Source: Ensifer sp. USDA 6670
Lineage (GTDB): Bacteria; Pseudomonadota; Alphaproteobacteria; Rhizobiales; Rhizobiaceae
Assembly (NCBI GenBank): GCA_000421085.1
Contig: ATWE01000015.1
Coordinates: 1 to 64,000 of the forward strand
Length of the DNA stretch: 64,000 nt
Reading direction: 5' to 3'
Under the pieces are notes generated by a model. The model did no database searches. It saw nothing but the letters and a program-made list of their open reading frames with translations, and had not been told where the DNA came from. Positions 16,615 through 25,571 of this stretch are shown here, piece by piece (the stretch's first letter is position 1; each line of letters begins with the position of its first letter). A program made the position numbers and the translations under genes.

Positions 16615-18117
16615 TTACTGCTGGCTCGCCCAGCAAGAGAAACCCTTCTTCTTCAATGCCTTGCATGCGTTGACGGCCTTGTCCTGATCGTCGAAGCCGC
16701 CGAAGCGGGCCCGGTAGAGCTGAGCTCCGCCATTGCTGAAGGCGACCGTGAAGGGGGTGGCGTTACGCAGTGCCTTGCCGCCCTTTTCCTTGGCATTATC
16801 GAGCAGCGTCATCGCCTGCGTCCTGTCGGGCGTGGCGCCGATCTGGATGACCCAGCCCTGCATGCCGACATTCGCTTCGGTGCGGGCTTCGGCCGCGGCA
16901 GGTGCGGTTTCAGCGGTAGCTACCGAATTGGTGATCTGCGTATCGACGTCGCCAGCGGCTTCCGGCTCCTGGGCAAGTCTGGCGCTTTGCGAATCGAGCG
17001 TGTTCGGCGCGATCTTGGCTGCAAGCACGGGGTTGTCCGAGGCCGGTTTCGTCGATGCATAGGCCATTGCGACGCCGCCGTCGTTTTCGTCGGTGTAGCG
17101 GAAATCCGGGACCGGGCCGGTATTCGGGAGGTCCATTGCCGCCGACGCGACAGCCGCGGCGGTTGCCGGCCGTATTTCGGCTTCGGCCACCGTCGTCACG
17201 GGTTCGGCCGGGACTTCGGCGATCAGATTGCCGCTGCCGCGGCGCGATGCAGCAGGCATGTACTTGGCCACCAGTTTGCGCATCTGGGCGTCGCGGGCAC
17301 CGCCGGACGTGCCGCCCATGACGACTGCCACGATGCTGCGCCCGTCGAGCTGGGCCGAGGTCACGAGATTGAAGCCGGAAGCGCGTGTATAGCCGGTCTT
17401 GATACCGTCCACCCCGCGGACATTGCCGAGCAGCCGGTTATGGTTGCCGATCGCCTGCTTGCCGAAACGGAAGCTGCGCGTGGAGAAGTAGTCGTAATAT
17501 TGCGGAAAATGCTGCCGGAGCGCGATGCCGAGGCGGGCCTGGTCGCGGGCGGTGGTCCGTTGTTCGGAATTGGGCAGGCCATGGGCGTTGCGATAGGTGG
17601 TGCGCGTCATGCCGAGCGCACGGGCCTTGTTGGTCATCATCCGGGCGAAGCGCTGTTCCGAACCACCCAGGAGCTCGCCAAGCGCCGTCGCCGCATCATT
17701 GGCCGAGCGCGTCACCAGCGAGAGGATCGCCTGCTCGACGGTGATCGTTCGCCCGGCGCGCACACCGAGCTTCGACGGCGGCTCTGCCGATGCCTTCTTG
17801 GAAAAGGGGACAGGCGTGCTTTTGCTGATCCGACCGGCTTCAAGCGCTTCGAACGTCAGATACAGCGTCATCATCTTCGTCAGCGAGGCTGGATAGCGTA
17901 ATTGATCAGCGTCTTCGCCGTAAAGAACCTTGCCGGTTTTCGCGTCGACGACGATGCCGGCATATTTGGAATTCGCGAAGGCGGGCGCCGAAAAGGTCAG
18001 CACGGCGATCAGGCCGGCGAGAAAAATCCGCCCCACAACTTCTGAAAAGACGCCGAACGGGCGTTTCGCGAGATCAAAAAAAACGGATTGAGACACTGTA
18101 TTGCTCTTCATTCTCAT
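16615..18117 (-). CDS. D-alanyl-D-alanine carboxypeptidase (penicillin-binding protein) with SPOR domain
   Basis: A 500-residue periplasmic enzyme that trims the terminal D-Ala from peptidoglycan stem peptides. After an N-terminal hydrophobic export signal (FLAGLIAVLTFSAPAFA, cleavage likely after AFA) comes a peptidase S11 domain with the three active-site motifs in order: SLTK (nucleophilic Ser), SAN and KTGYT. An Ala/Pro/Thr-rich linker leads to a C-terminal SPOR domain of about 75 residues that binds denuded glycan and directs such enzymes to septa. The start at 18117 (or 18111) is preferred over the longer frame to 18222. DacC-type function; exact paralogue uncertain. Confidence 0.93.
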   Translation of the reverse strand: MRMKSNTVSQSVFFDLAKRPFGVFSEVVGRIFLAGLIAVLTFSAPAFANSKYAGIVVDAKTGKVLYGEDADQLRYPASLTKMMTLYLTFEALEAGRISKSTPVPFSKKASAEPPSKLGVRAGRTITVEQAILSLVTRSANDAATALGELLGGSEQRFARMMTNKARALGMTRTTYRNAHGLPNSEQRTTARDQARLGIALRQHFPQYYDYFSTRSFRFGKQAIGNHNRLLGNVRGVDGIKTGYTRASGFNLVTSAQLDGRSIVAVVMGGTSGGARDAQMRKLVAKYMPAASRRGSGNLIAEVPAEPVTTVAEAEIRPATAAAVASAAMDLPNTGPVPDFRYTDENDGGVAMAYASTKPASDNPVLAAKIAPNTLDSQSARLAQEPEAAGDVDTQITNSVATAETAPAAAEARTEANVGMQGWVIQIGATPDRTQAMTLLDNAKEKGGKALRNATPFTVAFSNGGAQLYRARFGGFDDQDKAVNACKALKKKGFSCWASQQ

Positions 18118-18358
18118 ATCAGGGGTGCCGTCCGGACGCCTTCTCCGGATACGACCTTTCCCGAGACAGTATCGGGATAGCGTTACCAATCGGTTTATGA
18201 TGAATGATTGGTTGCCCGCCACGGGTCGTTTTGTTCAGGATCGGCACCTTCAGTCCGTACCAGATCATGACGTTTTGGTAGGCTCGGCCGAAACCCCGCA
18301 CATTCTCCCCATCCCGATCCAGCCGGCGCATTGGCTGCATCACGACTCTTCGTCAAAA

Positions 18359-19087
18359 TCACGGCACGAGATGTGCGCTGATGTAAGTTTCCATCGAATC
18401 TTCGATGGTACGCCACTGCGGCAGCAACCTGCTGGAGAAGCGGTAAAGAACGATGAGGTCCTTGCCCATGTGAACGTCGCGCTGGCAATCGGCGCTGGTC
18501 GAAACCGCAGTGGTCTCGGGAAGCACGCAGCGCAGCACATAGGGAGGGCCGCCATCCCTCTCGGCGGTGAAGAAGACTTCGCCGGCATAGCTGGAATCCG
18601 GCTTTGCGTCGTACCTCGTCAGGCCCTCGGGGCCGGCCTGTGTCGCGTCCTGCAGAATATGGCGGTAGACGGGGGCGAGACGCCCCGACATGTCGCGAGA
18701 CATCGTACTCTGCGCGACCTGCAGGAAGATCAGGTTTTCCGGCTGGCTGACATCGTCGAACAAGGGCCGCGTCTCCTCGCTGTAGCCTTCGAGGCCCGGC
18801 CAGGTGAGATAGAGATCCACGCGCTCGACAATGCTCGTGTTCCGTTGGTTTTCGAAGCGAATGACATTCGCCGGCAGGCGCAAATGGTCCTGGCCGATAA
18901 AGATGTCGTAGGTTTCGCGGCTTGCCGTGTGGCCGGCCTGAGCAAGGTGTCGGCCGAACCAGCGCCCGGAAAAGGAAAGGATGGTTGTCAGCGCAATCAC
19001 TATCGCGACGGCTGCGGCAGCTTTGTATGCGAAGCGGGATGAAAGGAGCGGCTGTGGTTCCGGTTCGGAAATGTGGGGCGGGTTCAT
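18359..19087 (-). CDS. Membrane-anchored hypothetical protein
   Basis: A 242-residue protein with one membrane helix near the N-terminus (about residues 20-39, YKAAAAVAIVIALTTILSFS) and a 200-residue domain that should face the periplasm. The domain includes ANVIRFENQRNT and a late pair of cysteines (LRCVLPE and SADCQRDV) that could form a disulphide. No named family was recognised, though the N-anchored layout is common among rhizobial envelope proteins. The gap of 136 bases to the carboxypeptidase leaves cotranscription open. Confidence 0.8.
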   Translation of the reverse strand: MNPPHISEPEPQPLLSSRFAYKAAAAVAIVIALTTILSFSGRWFGRHLAQAGHTASRETYDIFIGQDHLRLPANVIRFENQRNTSIVERVDLYLTWPGLEGYSEETRPLFDDVSQPENLIFLQVAQSTMSRDMSGRLAPVYRHILQDATQAGPEGLTRYDAKPDSSYAGEVFFTAERDGGPPYVLRCVLPETTAVSTSADCQRDVHMGKDLIVLYRFSSRLLPQWRTIEDSMETYISAHLVP

Positions 19088-19315
19088 GGCAGCGCCGTAG
19101 GATACCTGATCAGGGGGCGCGTTCTATCCGCTCGAGGGCCACTGAATGATCTCGCCGCGCGGAATTCGCTCGCGGCCAAGGCTCGTCCACTTTGGTTAAT
19201 ATTGGGTGAAGCGCGGCAGGCCTGCACCGCCCTGAGAAAATCGACCCGGGTCCGGACGGAGTAGTGCCGACCGGGGCCGATCAGAAGCGCAGGCCATTGC
19301 CGCGCCTGCTCATCG

Positions 19316-19924
19316 TTACTGCGCGCTGACACTGCCGACGGCGAGAGCGCGGCCGTCCTGCAGTTTTACCCAGCGCCCGGCATGCTCCGAGGACTGCCGC
19401 TTAAGGTAGGTATATTCCGTGTCCGACCAGAGAAGCACCTTGCTGCGCATGTTGTCGAGAATGAAGTCGCCGCGGTCGGTGCGCACCGTCAGGACGGCAT
19501 GACCGTCGCCATTGGGCTGCAGGACGACGGTGATCAGAAGATCGGCGGGGGAGAATCCGCTTTCAATCAGCCTGCGGCGCTTCAGCAGCACGTAATCCTC
19601 GCAGTCGCCGACGGCGTCCGGGTAGGACCAGTTTTCTTCGACGCCATGGATTTCCATGTCGGTCATCGGAGCGATCGCCTGATTCACCTCGTAGTTGATT
19701 TCGAGGATCTTCCGCCAGCTGTCGCGCGTCAGCACGGCTGGGCCAGAATCCGCGGCAGTGGCCGCACATTCGGAGGGATTGGCCTTGCAGAACTCGTAAT
19801 GACCGATCGGCGGGTTGGTCGCGCCGCCGACCGTCATGTTCGCCGACACCGCGTATGCCGGTCCGCCAATGAGGCCGGTGGCAAGGGCTGCGGCAGCGAT
19901 CGCCATGGTGATGATTGTGCGCAT
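19316..19924 (-). CDS. Transglutaminase-like cysteine protease (BTLCP, LapG-like)
   Basis: A 202-residue exported protein of the bacterial transglutaminase-like cysteine proteinase family, whose best-known member LapG cleaves large adhesins from the cell surface under c-di-GMP control. A signal peptide (MRTIITMAIAAAALATGL..., cleavage likely after AYA) precedes the catalytic domain. The triad is visible as Cys in GDCEDYVLLKRR, His in GHAVLTV and Asp in FILDNM. GGGGAG stands five bases before the chosen ATG. A PilZ protein and a PAS protein lie just upstream on the same strand, but no LapD-type receptor is in the window. Confidence 0.9.
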   Translation of the reverse strand: MRTIITMAIAAAALATGLIGGPAYAVSANMTVGGATNPPIGHYEFCKANPSECAATAADSGPAVLTRDSWRKILEINYEVNQAIAPMTDMEIHGVEENWSYPDAVGDCEDYVLLKRRRLIESGFSPADLLITVVLQPNGDGHAVLTVRTDRGDFILDNMRSKVLLWSDTEYTYLKRQSSEHAGRWVKLQDGRALAVGSVSAQ

Positions 19925-20406
19925 GTTTGTCTCCCCGTTGTGGTTCGACATTGGCACAGAGTTTTTTACCGGCGGCGAAGATCGGAAGTAAAAACAAGAA
20001 CAAACTCGAATAGCATAAGAATAAAAATTGAGAGTAACTGTAATAAAATTCGATTCAAATTTTATCGATTTTTATGCCGCATGTCGGCGGTCACCGCGAG
20101 CGGCTACGCTGAATGTCCTTGTAAGGCATTGATATAATGGATAAAACTATTTGCGGCGAGCGCGGCATGGCCGCGATTGCGCGTCCCGCCAGCCATCCAG
20201 CCGGTGGCGGTGGGACCATCGGACCCAGCAGGAAATACTGTCGGATCGCTGGGAAGTGTAACGTCCGGTTTACCAGAAGCTATTTCTGTCGCGCCCGCCG
20301 CGGAAGAATTGATTTTGGTCTAGGCGGGGGCAGAGGCTTGCTCCAGGCGGCCGCCGACGCAAGCGCCGCCTGTGCGGACGTCACCCTCGGACTTCGTCGG
20401 GTGCGC
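19925..20406. other. Gene-free interval with AT-rich island
   Basis: About 480 bases between the BTLCP and PilZ genes. Positions 19965-20085 are clearly AT-rich (runs such as AAGAATAAAAATTGAGAG and AATAAAATTCGATTCAAAT), unlike the surrounding GC-rich DNA. Open frames in the rest are antisense or random. Likely holds the promoter of the BTLCP gene; no clear consensus sites were found. Confidence 0.6.
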
Positions 20407-21015
20407 TTACAGAAACTCGGTCAGTGCCTCGCGGGACTGAATCCCGGAGAATTCGATCGCGACGCCTTCCTGGAAATGACGGACGATCCTGCCCTTCATA
20501 TTGCCCAGCCTGACCGGCGATCCTACGGCGGGCCGTGTGTCGATGTCGACCGCCGCGCCGGAAAGCGAGAGGTCGATGATCCGACAGCTGTATCTCTCGC
20601 CGGTATCGACGGTGAGTTCCGTCAATGTCTTGCGCGGTGCAAGCCGGTCATGGCGCCGGTCTTCCGGCAGGCCGAGTTCGTGTTTGTTGGCGATCCAGGT
20701 CAGCTGTGCCGCAAGCTTCTCGCGCTTGCGCTCCGTGGCGTTGAGCTGGATCACGAACGCATCGTCCGCAACACGCGACACCGTGCCTTCGAGGCGACCC
20801 ACATGGTCGACATAGGCAATGATACGCTCCCCGCCGCGCGGACGCGCGGGGGAGGTCAAGAGAACGTCGCCCGGCGACATCTCCAAGGCGGTACAGTCAT
20901 ATTCCTCGTGACTGGCAAGCATCAGTCGTCCCGAAAGATTGACCGAAACGCGCTGAAACGCGCTTTCCTGATGTGGTTTCGGGGCGCTGTTCTGCGCATG
21001 CTGGAAGGAGAACAT
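20407..21015 (-). CDS. PilZ domain protein (two PilZ-like halves)
   Basis: A 202-residue cytosolic protein. The C-terminal half is a canonical c-di-GMP-binding PilZ domain: RRHDRLAPR supplies the RxxxR arm and DLSLSGAAVDI the D/NxSxxG motif. The N-terminal half looks like a second, degenerate PilZ domain (FQRVSVNLSGRLML followed by ALEMSPGDVLL). This two-domain layout is common in alphaproteobacteria. The start at 21015 was chosen over 21063 because it avoids an unconserved leader. It sits between a PAS protein and a LapG-like protease, consistent with a role in surface attachment. Confidence 0.9.
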   Translation of the reverse strand: MFSFQHAQNSAPKPHQESAFQRVSVNLSGRLMLASHEEYDCTALEMSPGDVLLTSPARPRGGERIIAYVDHVGRLEGTVSRVADDAFVIQLNATERKREKLAAQLTWIANKHELGLPEDRRHDRLAPRKTLTELTVDTGERYSCRIIDLSLSGAAVDIDTRPAVGSPVRLGNMKGRIVRHFQEGVAIEFSGIQSREALTEFL

Positions 21016-21082
21016 GATCACTCTACGATGGATATATTTTGCAGGCGAAAGTATAGACCACACCGATTAACAGAAGGTTCGC

Positions 21083-21745
21083 TCAGTTTCGCCTTCCACC
21101 CTCGAAGACGCGCAGGTGCTGCGCCATGCGGAAAGGGCGATCGCCGGCGTCGATGCGGCTCCCGGTCAGACCGGCAGTTGTGGAGCATTCGGGGGCAGGG
21201 AATGCGGCACACCGGCTGTCCAGGACAAGGTGCTGCAACGGCTTCATGTGCAGCCATATCGGACGGGACAGCGGCGACAGTGCGCCGAGTATGCGGTCGC
21301 CCGCGCCATCGGGAGAGGCGAGGGGGGTAAGCAGAACTTCCACGTCCAGGCAATCCCCGGTTGCGGTGGCGCCGGACGCGGCCAGAAGCATCGGCGTGCA
21401 TCGCTTCATGACCTGACCGGCGATACGGGCGGCCTCCTCCTGCTGTCTGCCGAGCCACAAGGCGGAGAATTGACGGTGGCGGAGTTCGTCACCGAACAAG
21501 CCGCAGATGTGGGTGCCCGCGAGACGAAAGTGTATTCCGCCGTCCGCCAGCGCCTGGAGGATGAAGACGTTCGGGAGGAGTGAACGAATGTCGGCGGGCT
21601 GGATTTCGTCACGGCGCGGGAGATCGCGGTCGCCGCGAACTTCGTTCCAGTATTGAAACAGTTCCATTGTCGTTCTGCTGCGCATCTTGCCCGATCGGTC
21701 GTTGTTGCGGCGCGGACCGTCCCAGATCGGGAGTGTCGGCGGCAT
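21083..21745 (-). CDS. PAS_5-type domain protein
   Basis: A 220-residue cytosolic protein with the rhizobial PAS_5-type domain: TMELFQYWNEVRGDRDLPRR, the DIRSLLPNVFILQ block and FRLAGTHICGLFGDELRHR. This family has no attached output domain and its ligand is unknown. Two starts are possible; 21745 has AAGGA nine bases upstream and 21685 has GGGCAAG. It is followed on the same strand by the PilZ gene after 67 bases. Confidence 0.85.
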   Translation of the reverse strand: MPPTLPIWDGPRRNNDRSGKMRSRTTMELFQYWNEVRGDRDLPRRDEIQPADIRSLLPNVFILQALADGGIHFRLAGTHICGLFGDELRHRQFSALWLGRQQEEAARIAGQVMKRCTPMLLAASGATATGDCLDVEVLLTPLASPDGAGDRILGALSPLSRPIWLHMKPLQHLVLDSRCAAFPAPECSTTAGLTGSRIDAGDRPFRMAQHLRVFEGGRRN

Positions 21746-21896
21746 ATTGCGTGGTCCTTGAGTGCATGGAGCGAATTTCGTGCCAGGGCGAAATTAAGGT
21801 TAATGGCCGGTTTCGATTGCGCTCGACGTCGGCGGCTGCCATTTCATTCGGCAGCACTTCACGAAGGATTGCCTTCAGCACATCGACTGACGCGCG

Positions 21897-21944
21897 CTGA
21901 ACGGCGCGTGACGCCGTTCAGTTTTCACTGGACGGCGTTTTTTT
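21897..21944 (+). terminator. Strong terminator with overlapping alternative hairpin
   Basis: Hairpin 1 is CTGAACGGCG/CGCCGTTCAG (21897-21921, perfect 10 bp). Hairpin 2 is ACGCCGTTCAGT/ACTGGACGGCGT (21911-21938, 12 bp with one G-U pair) followed by a run of T. They share 21912-21921 and cannot form together, the layout of an antiterminator/terminator pair. No annotated plus-strand gene ends here; the rhomboid gene starts 83 bases downstream. Confidence 0.8.
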
Positions 21945-22026
21945 GTTTGCTTATCCCTTGCGCGCTACTGCGGGCGGTTCGCCGCCATCTGAGCGCAACC
22001 GCAGCGACCGGAGGGAAGAGGCAGCT

Positions 22027-22758
22027 ATGGAACGGGATCAGGCGGCAACATCACCGGAAACCGATGTCGGGAGTACCGACGTCCGCAATCGTGAGCCCGC
22101 CTTCAATCTTCCGCCGGGGCTGACCGGCATCCTTTCGTTCCTGACCGCGGTCCATGTCTTGAGGACCTATGTTCTGCCGGCCGAGATCGACCAGGAGCTG
22201 ATCCTCAACTTCGCCTTTCTGCCGGTGCGCTACACGCTACCCCTCGGCGAGCAGGGGTTGGTCTGGCTCTGGACGCCGGTGACCTATTCCTTCCTGCACG
22301 GCAGTTGGGAGCATCTCATCTTCAATGTCTTCTGGATGGTCGCGTTCGGCGCCCCCGTCGTCAGACGGATCGGGATGACCCGGCTCGCCGTGTTCTGGTG
22401 CCTGTCGGCGGCTGCCGCCGTCGGCTTGCACATCATCTTTCATTGGGGCGAGATGGCCGTGGTGATCGGGGCTTCGGGCGTCGTTTCAGGCTTGATGGGG
22501 GCAGCGGCCCGTTTCGTATTTTCCCCGAGCGGTCGCATCAGCCGCCAGTTTGCCCATCTCAATCGACGGCTGTCGTTTGCGGAGACGCTCACCAACCGGT
22601 CCGTGCTCGTATTCACCGGGATATGGTTCCTGACCAATTTGCTGGTGGGCTTCGGCATTCTGTCGATCGGTGGGGCAGGAAGCGTGGCCTGGGAGGCGCA
22701 TATCGGCGGCTTCCTCTTCGGCTTCCTTCTGTTCGCATTCTTCGATCCCCGAAGGTAG
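22027..22758 (+). CDS. Rhomboid family intramembrane serine protease
   Basis: A 243-residue inner-membrane protein with about six helices. The catalytic serine lies in GASGVVSG and the catalytic His in EAHIGGFLFGF, the standard rhomboid dyad; the L1-loop region carries the WLWTPVTYSFLHGSWEHLIF sequence with the family HxxxxHxxxN pattern (HGSWEHLIFN). A longer in-frame start exists at 21943, but the ATG at 22027 has a strong GGAGGGAAGAGG site. Substrates are unknown. An unusual double hairpin precedes it. Confidence 0.93.
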   Translation: MERDQAATSPETDVGSTDVRNREPAFNLPPGLTGILSFLTAVHVLRTYVLPAEIDQELILNFAFLPVRYTLPLGEQGLVWLWTPVTYSFLHGSWEHLIFNVFWMVAFGAPVVRRIGMTRLAVFWCLSAAAAVGLHIIFHWGEMAVVIGASGVVSGLMGAAARFVFSPSGRISRQFAHLNRRLSFAETLTNRSVLVFTGIWFLTNLLVGFGILSIGGAGSVAWEAHIGGFLFGFLLFAFFDPRR

Positions 22759-23146
22759 GTTCCGTGAGGCGCCGCCAGCCGGGAAGAAGCCTCGGCCGCC
22801 ACGAGCGGGAGCGATAATCGATTGTATCAGCCGCGGAATTTTCGTGATGCCCGATTTCGCCGCGGAGGCGGACGGGTTTCCGCAGAAGCCTTGATTTCCT
22901 GAAGTCGCTGGCGCACCATTCATCACGGCCGCCGAATTGCTCGAGGCGACCGCGGAAAAGGCCGGGTGCCGGCGCAGCTTTGTGCTCGAGGAGCGGCAAG
23001 GAGCTGCGTGAGCACCGGAATGGGTACGGGTTTCCTGCGGCCATCTGCACTGTCATCGCGGTCTTCCTTCCACCGCAGGAAAGCGCAGTGACACGGACGG
23101 AAACTCTTCCCGTCGGCCCGGTTTTGTCGCAACGGGAGATGTGCGC
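22759..23146. other. Gene-free interval
   Basis: About 390 bases between the rhomboid and CBS genes. Reading frames here are short or antisense and lack ribosome sites. No repeat of the window's families and no terminator with a T-run was seen. Confidence 0.5.
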
Positions 23147-23575
23147 ATGTCGGTGAAAGCGATTCTCAATGAAAAAGGCAGCAACGTCATCACGGTCACA
23201 GCGCAGGTGACGGTTCAGCAGGCCGCGACTTTACTGCATGAAAATCATATCGGAGCCGTTGTCGTCGTCGATCCGGAGGAGCATATCGTGGGCATCATGA
23301 CGGAGCGCGACATCGTCGCCTCGATTGCCCGATATGGTGCCGCCTGCCTCGACAAGCCGGTTTCTTCCGTCATGTGGCAGAACGTCTATTGCTGTCGCGA
23401 GGAAATGTCCGTCGACGCGCTGATGGAGATGATGAGTAAATTTCGCGCGCGTCATCTACCCGTCGAGCGGGAAGGCCGGCTGGCCGGCATTATCTCGATT
23501 GGAGACGTGGTCAAATATCACATCCGTGCCATCGAGAACGAGGCCGAGCAGATCAAGGCCTATATTGCCGGCTAG
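23147..23575 (+). CDS. CBS domain pair protein
   Basis: A 142-residue protein made of two CBS motifs and nothing else (about residues 8-66 and 74-135). The segments GAVVVVDPEEHIVGIMTERD and HLPVEREGRLAGIISIGDVV are typical. Stand-alone CBS pairs bind adenosine nucleotides and regulate partners; the partner is unknown. The ATG at 23147 has GGGAG eight bases upstream. Its TAG stop codon is the first three bases of a dispersed TAGAGC-type repeat, so the last codons border the element. Confidence 0.92.
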   Translation: MSVKAILNEKGSNVITVTAQVTVQQAATLLHENHIGAVVVVDPEEHIVGIMTERDIVASIARYGAACLDKPVSSVMWQNVYCCREEMSVDALMEMMSKFRARHLPVEREGRLAGIISIGDVVKYHIRAIENEAEQIKAYIAG

Positions 23576-23690
23576 AGCATTTCAGGAAGAGTGAAACGGT
23601 TTCCGTCCGGAAGTGCGGATCAAAGGTTCAGGGCGTTTCACTGCATCATGAAACGGTGGAACGCCCTAAAGCACTTGAGCCGATCCGCAA
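23573..23690. repeat. TAGAGC-type Rhizobiales intergenic repeat
   Basis: It starts TAGAGCATTTCAGGAAGAGTG, continues ACGGTTTCCGTCCGGAAG and ends in a hairpin AGGGCGTTTCAC/GTGGAACGCCCT. The first part resembles sequence at the end of thrS (30389-30430). The element provides the CBS gene's stop codon and lies before the convergent patatin gene. Confidence 0.7.
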
Positions 23691-23704
23691 GTTCTCACAG
23701 CATT

Positions 23705-24670
23705 TCAACGGGGCAGCGGTTCCTGCATGCGCCGGATTTCCGAAAGCTTGATCTTGGCCTCCTGATAACCGCGCTCGATCGCTTCGCCCGCGCGGTGGAA
23801 TTCCGAAAGTCCGATATCGTTCAGCTTCGGGTGGAGAGACAAATCCGGCGGATCGCCAGCCAGCCGGGCGCGCGAAATGCGGTCCTGAATGATGTTGAAG
23901 GCCTGAACCATGACGCTGGTCATGCCGAGCCGTGCTGAAAAGCGGTTTGCATCCGTTGCCGGCGCATCGGGCGTTTCCATGCCGGCGCTGTGCTTGACGA
24001 CCGCCGAGCGGCCGTAGACGTCGTAGTTCAGGTTGACGGCGACGACGTGCAACTGCTCATGTGCGCGGCAGACCGAAACGGGAACGGGGTTGACCAGCGC
24101 GCCGTCGATGAGAGTCCGACCATTGGCGTTGACGGGCTCGAAAATGCCAGGCAAGGCATAAGATGCGCGAATGGCGGTGATGAGGGATCCCTTCTCGATC
24201 CAGACCTCGTGGCCGCTGTAGACTTCCGTGGCGACGGCCACGAAGGGCCGGTCGAGATTCTCGATACTGAGGTTCTGCAGATGTTCCTGCATCCGCTTGG
24301 TGAGCCGCAGACCGCCAAAGAGGCCGCCGCCGCCGATCGCGAAATCGAGCAAGCCGGCAATGCGTCGCACGGTAAGCGAGCGGGCGAAAGCCTCCAATTC
24401 CTCGAGCTTGCCGGCGAGATAGCAGCCGCCGACCAGCGCGCCGATCGATGTGCCGGCGATCATTCCGACTTCGATGCCCTCCTCGTCGAGGGCTTTCAGG
24501 ACACCGATGTGAGCCCAGCCCCGCGCAGCGCCGCCACCGAGCGCCAGCGCAATCCTGGGTTTCACGGGCTGAGAGATGGGTGGTGCTGGAGGAGTGGTCG
24601 TGATCGACGAGCCGTTCGCGCCGGAAAGATCGGCAATCTGACTGTTACGCGTGAATGTCCAGTTCAGCAT
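23705..24670 (-). CDS. Patatin-like phospholipase family protein
   Basis: A 321-residue acyl hydrolase. The oxyanion glycines are in LGGGAARGWAHIGVLKAL, the nucleophile Ser is in GTSIG, and the catalytic Asp is in IDGALVNPVPV, so the Ser-Asp dyad is complete. The first 35 residues are polar and disordered-looking with no signal peptide, so it is probably cytosolic or membrane-associated. The domain order matches the RssA/YlbK branch. It releases fatty acids from lipids in characterised relatives; the natural substrate here is unknown. Confidence 0.93.
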   Translation of the reverse strand: MLNWTFTRNSQIADLSGANGSSITTTPPAPPISQPVKPRIALALGGGAARGWAHIGVLKALDEEGIEVGMIAGTSIGALVGGCYLAGKLEELEAFARSLTVRRIAGLLDFAIGGGGLFGGLRLTKRMQEHLQNLSIENLDRPFVAVATEVYSGHEVWIEKGSLITAIRASYALPGIFEPVNANGRTLIDGALVNPVPVSVCRAHEQLHVVAVNLNYDVYGRSAVVKHSAGMETPDAPATDANRFSARLGMTSVMVQAFNIIQDRISRARLAGDPPDLSLHPKLNDIGLSEFHRAGEAIERGYQEAKIKLSEIRRMQEPLPR

Positions 24671-25017
24671 CCGGCACCTCCGACACCGCCGAATAGATTA
24701 GCTTCCAACACACGGCCCTTCAGGAAAGCCCTGCCGAGCCCTACTACTGCATATTCCTTGAACCGAATCGATTCGGTCATCGAAACATGCCGGTGCCGGC
24801 CTCGCGTATGGTCGCTGAAAGACTGACACCATGATCGAGATATAGCACTGAACCGGCTACAAATGCGGCCCGTCCGATAAACATTGGATACAGCCTGCAA
24901 CACATTTTGGTGCTCCGCCGTTACCGCGGGAACTACTTACAAGATTAATGATTAGATGCCCGTTTGGTTGCCAAAAGATGAATATATCACCAAGGCGGAC
25001 CAGGAAAATGCAGATGC
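24671..25017. other. Gene-free interval upstream of patatin gene
   Basis: About 350 bases between hisI and the patatin gene, both on the minus strand. One short frame on the minus strand lacks a ribosome site and family likeness. Positions 24930-25000 are relatively AT-rich. No repeat, terminator or clear promoter was recognised. Confidence 0.5.
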
Positions 25018-25470
25018 TCAGTTGTCGGCGTAGATCTGCGCCGGATCGAAATGCCTGTGATCGTCGATGATCGCCACTTTTGCTTCGCCTTCGGCGACGC
25101 CGACCGTCCGATAGAAGCACGAGCGGCGCCCGGTATGGCAGGTGGCATCCTGGCCGGCGACCGAGACTTTCAACCAGACGGCGTCCTGGTCGCAATCGGT
25201 TCTTATTTCCCGGACGGTCTGAAAATTGCCCGAGCTTTCGCCCTTCTTCCAGAGGCGGTCGCGTGAGCGGCTGTAGTAATGCGCGATTCCGGTCTCGAGC
25301 GTGAGGGACAGCGCCTCGGCGTTCATGTGCGCGACCATCAGCAATTCCCCATCGCGAGCATCGGTCACGACGGCCGTGATCAGCCCTTTGTCGTCGAAAC
25401 GCGGGGTGAAGGCCGGGCCGCTTTCCAGCTCGGCCTTTTCTTGCGGGGGGGATGCAAAAGCGAGCGTCAT
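25018..25470 (-). CDS. hisI: Phosphoribosyl-AMP cyclohydrolase HisI
   Basis: A 150-residue enzyme of histidine biosynthesis that opens the purine ring of phosphoribosyl-AMP (third step). It is the stand-alone form, not fused to HisE. The zinc-binding cysteines are visible in [13 protein letters not shown] and [14 protein letters not shown], with the conserved [14 protein letters not shown] before them. The ATG at 25470 is preferred; an in-frame extension to 25530 runs into an ABC-type repeat and is unlikely to be coding. It is separated from folE by that repeat. Confidence 0.95.
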   Translation of the reverse strand: MTLAFASPPQEKAELESGPAFTPRFDDKGLITAVVTDARDGELLMVAHMNAEALSLTLETGIAHYYSRSRDRLWKKGESSGNFQTVREIRTDCDQDAVWLKVSVAGQDATCHTGRRSCFYRTVGVAEGEAKVAIIDDHRHFDPAQIYADN

Positions 25471-25483
25471 CGTCTGAGCTCCA

Positions 25484-25531
25484 CTACAGCGCCGCACGCC
25501 TTGATCAGACGCGCAAGGTCGCTGTAGCACT
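25484..25531. repeat. ABC-type Rhizobium element, truncated
   Basis: CTACAGCGCCGCACGCC, TTGATCAGACGCGC and GTCGCTGTAGCAC form the first hairpin of the element; the later GCATG...CAGTAG part is missing. It lies between folE and hisI, where it would separate two same-strand genes. Confidence 0.85.
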
Positions 25532-25571
25532 TGGGGGTTGGTGGACTCTTTTCAACATGCGGTGGCGGAGC

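Noticed and set aside
24664-24903. A 79-codon minus-strand frame upstream of the patatin gene
   Set aside because: No ribosome site, composition unlike neighbouring genes, and it overlaps the patatin start.
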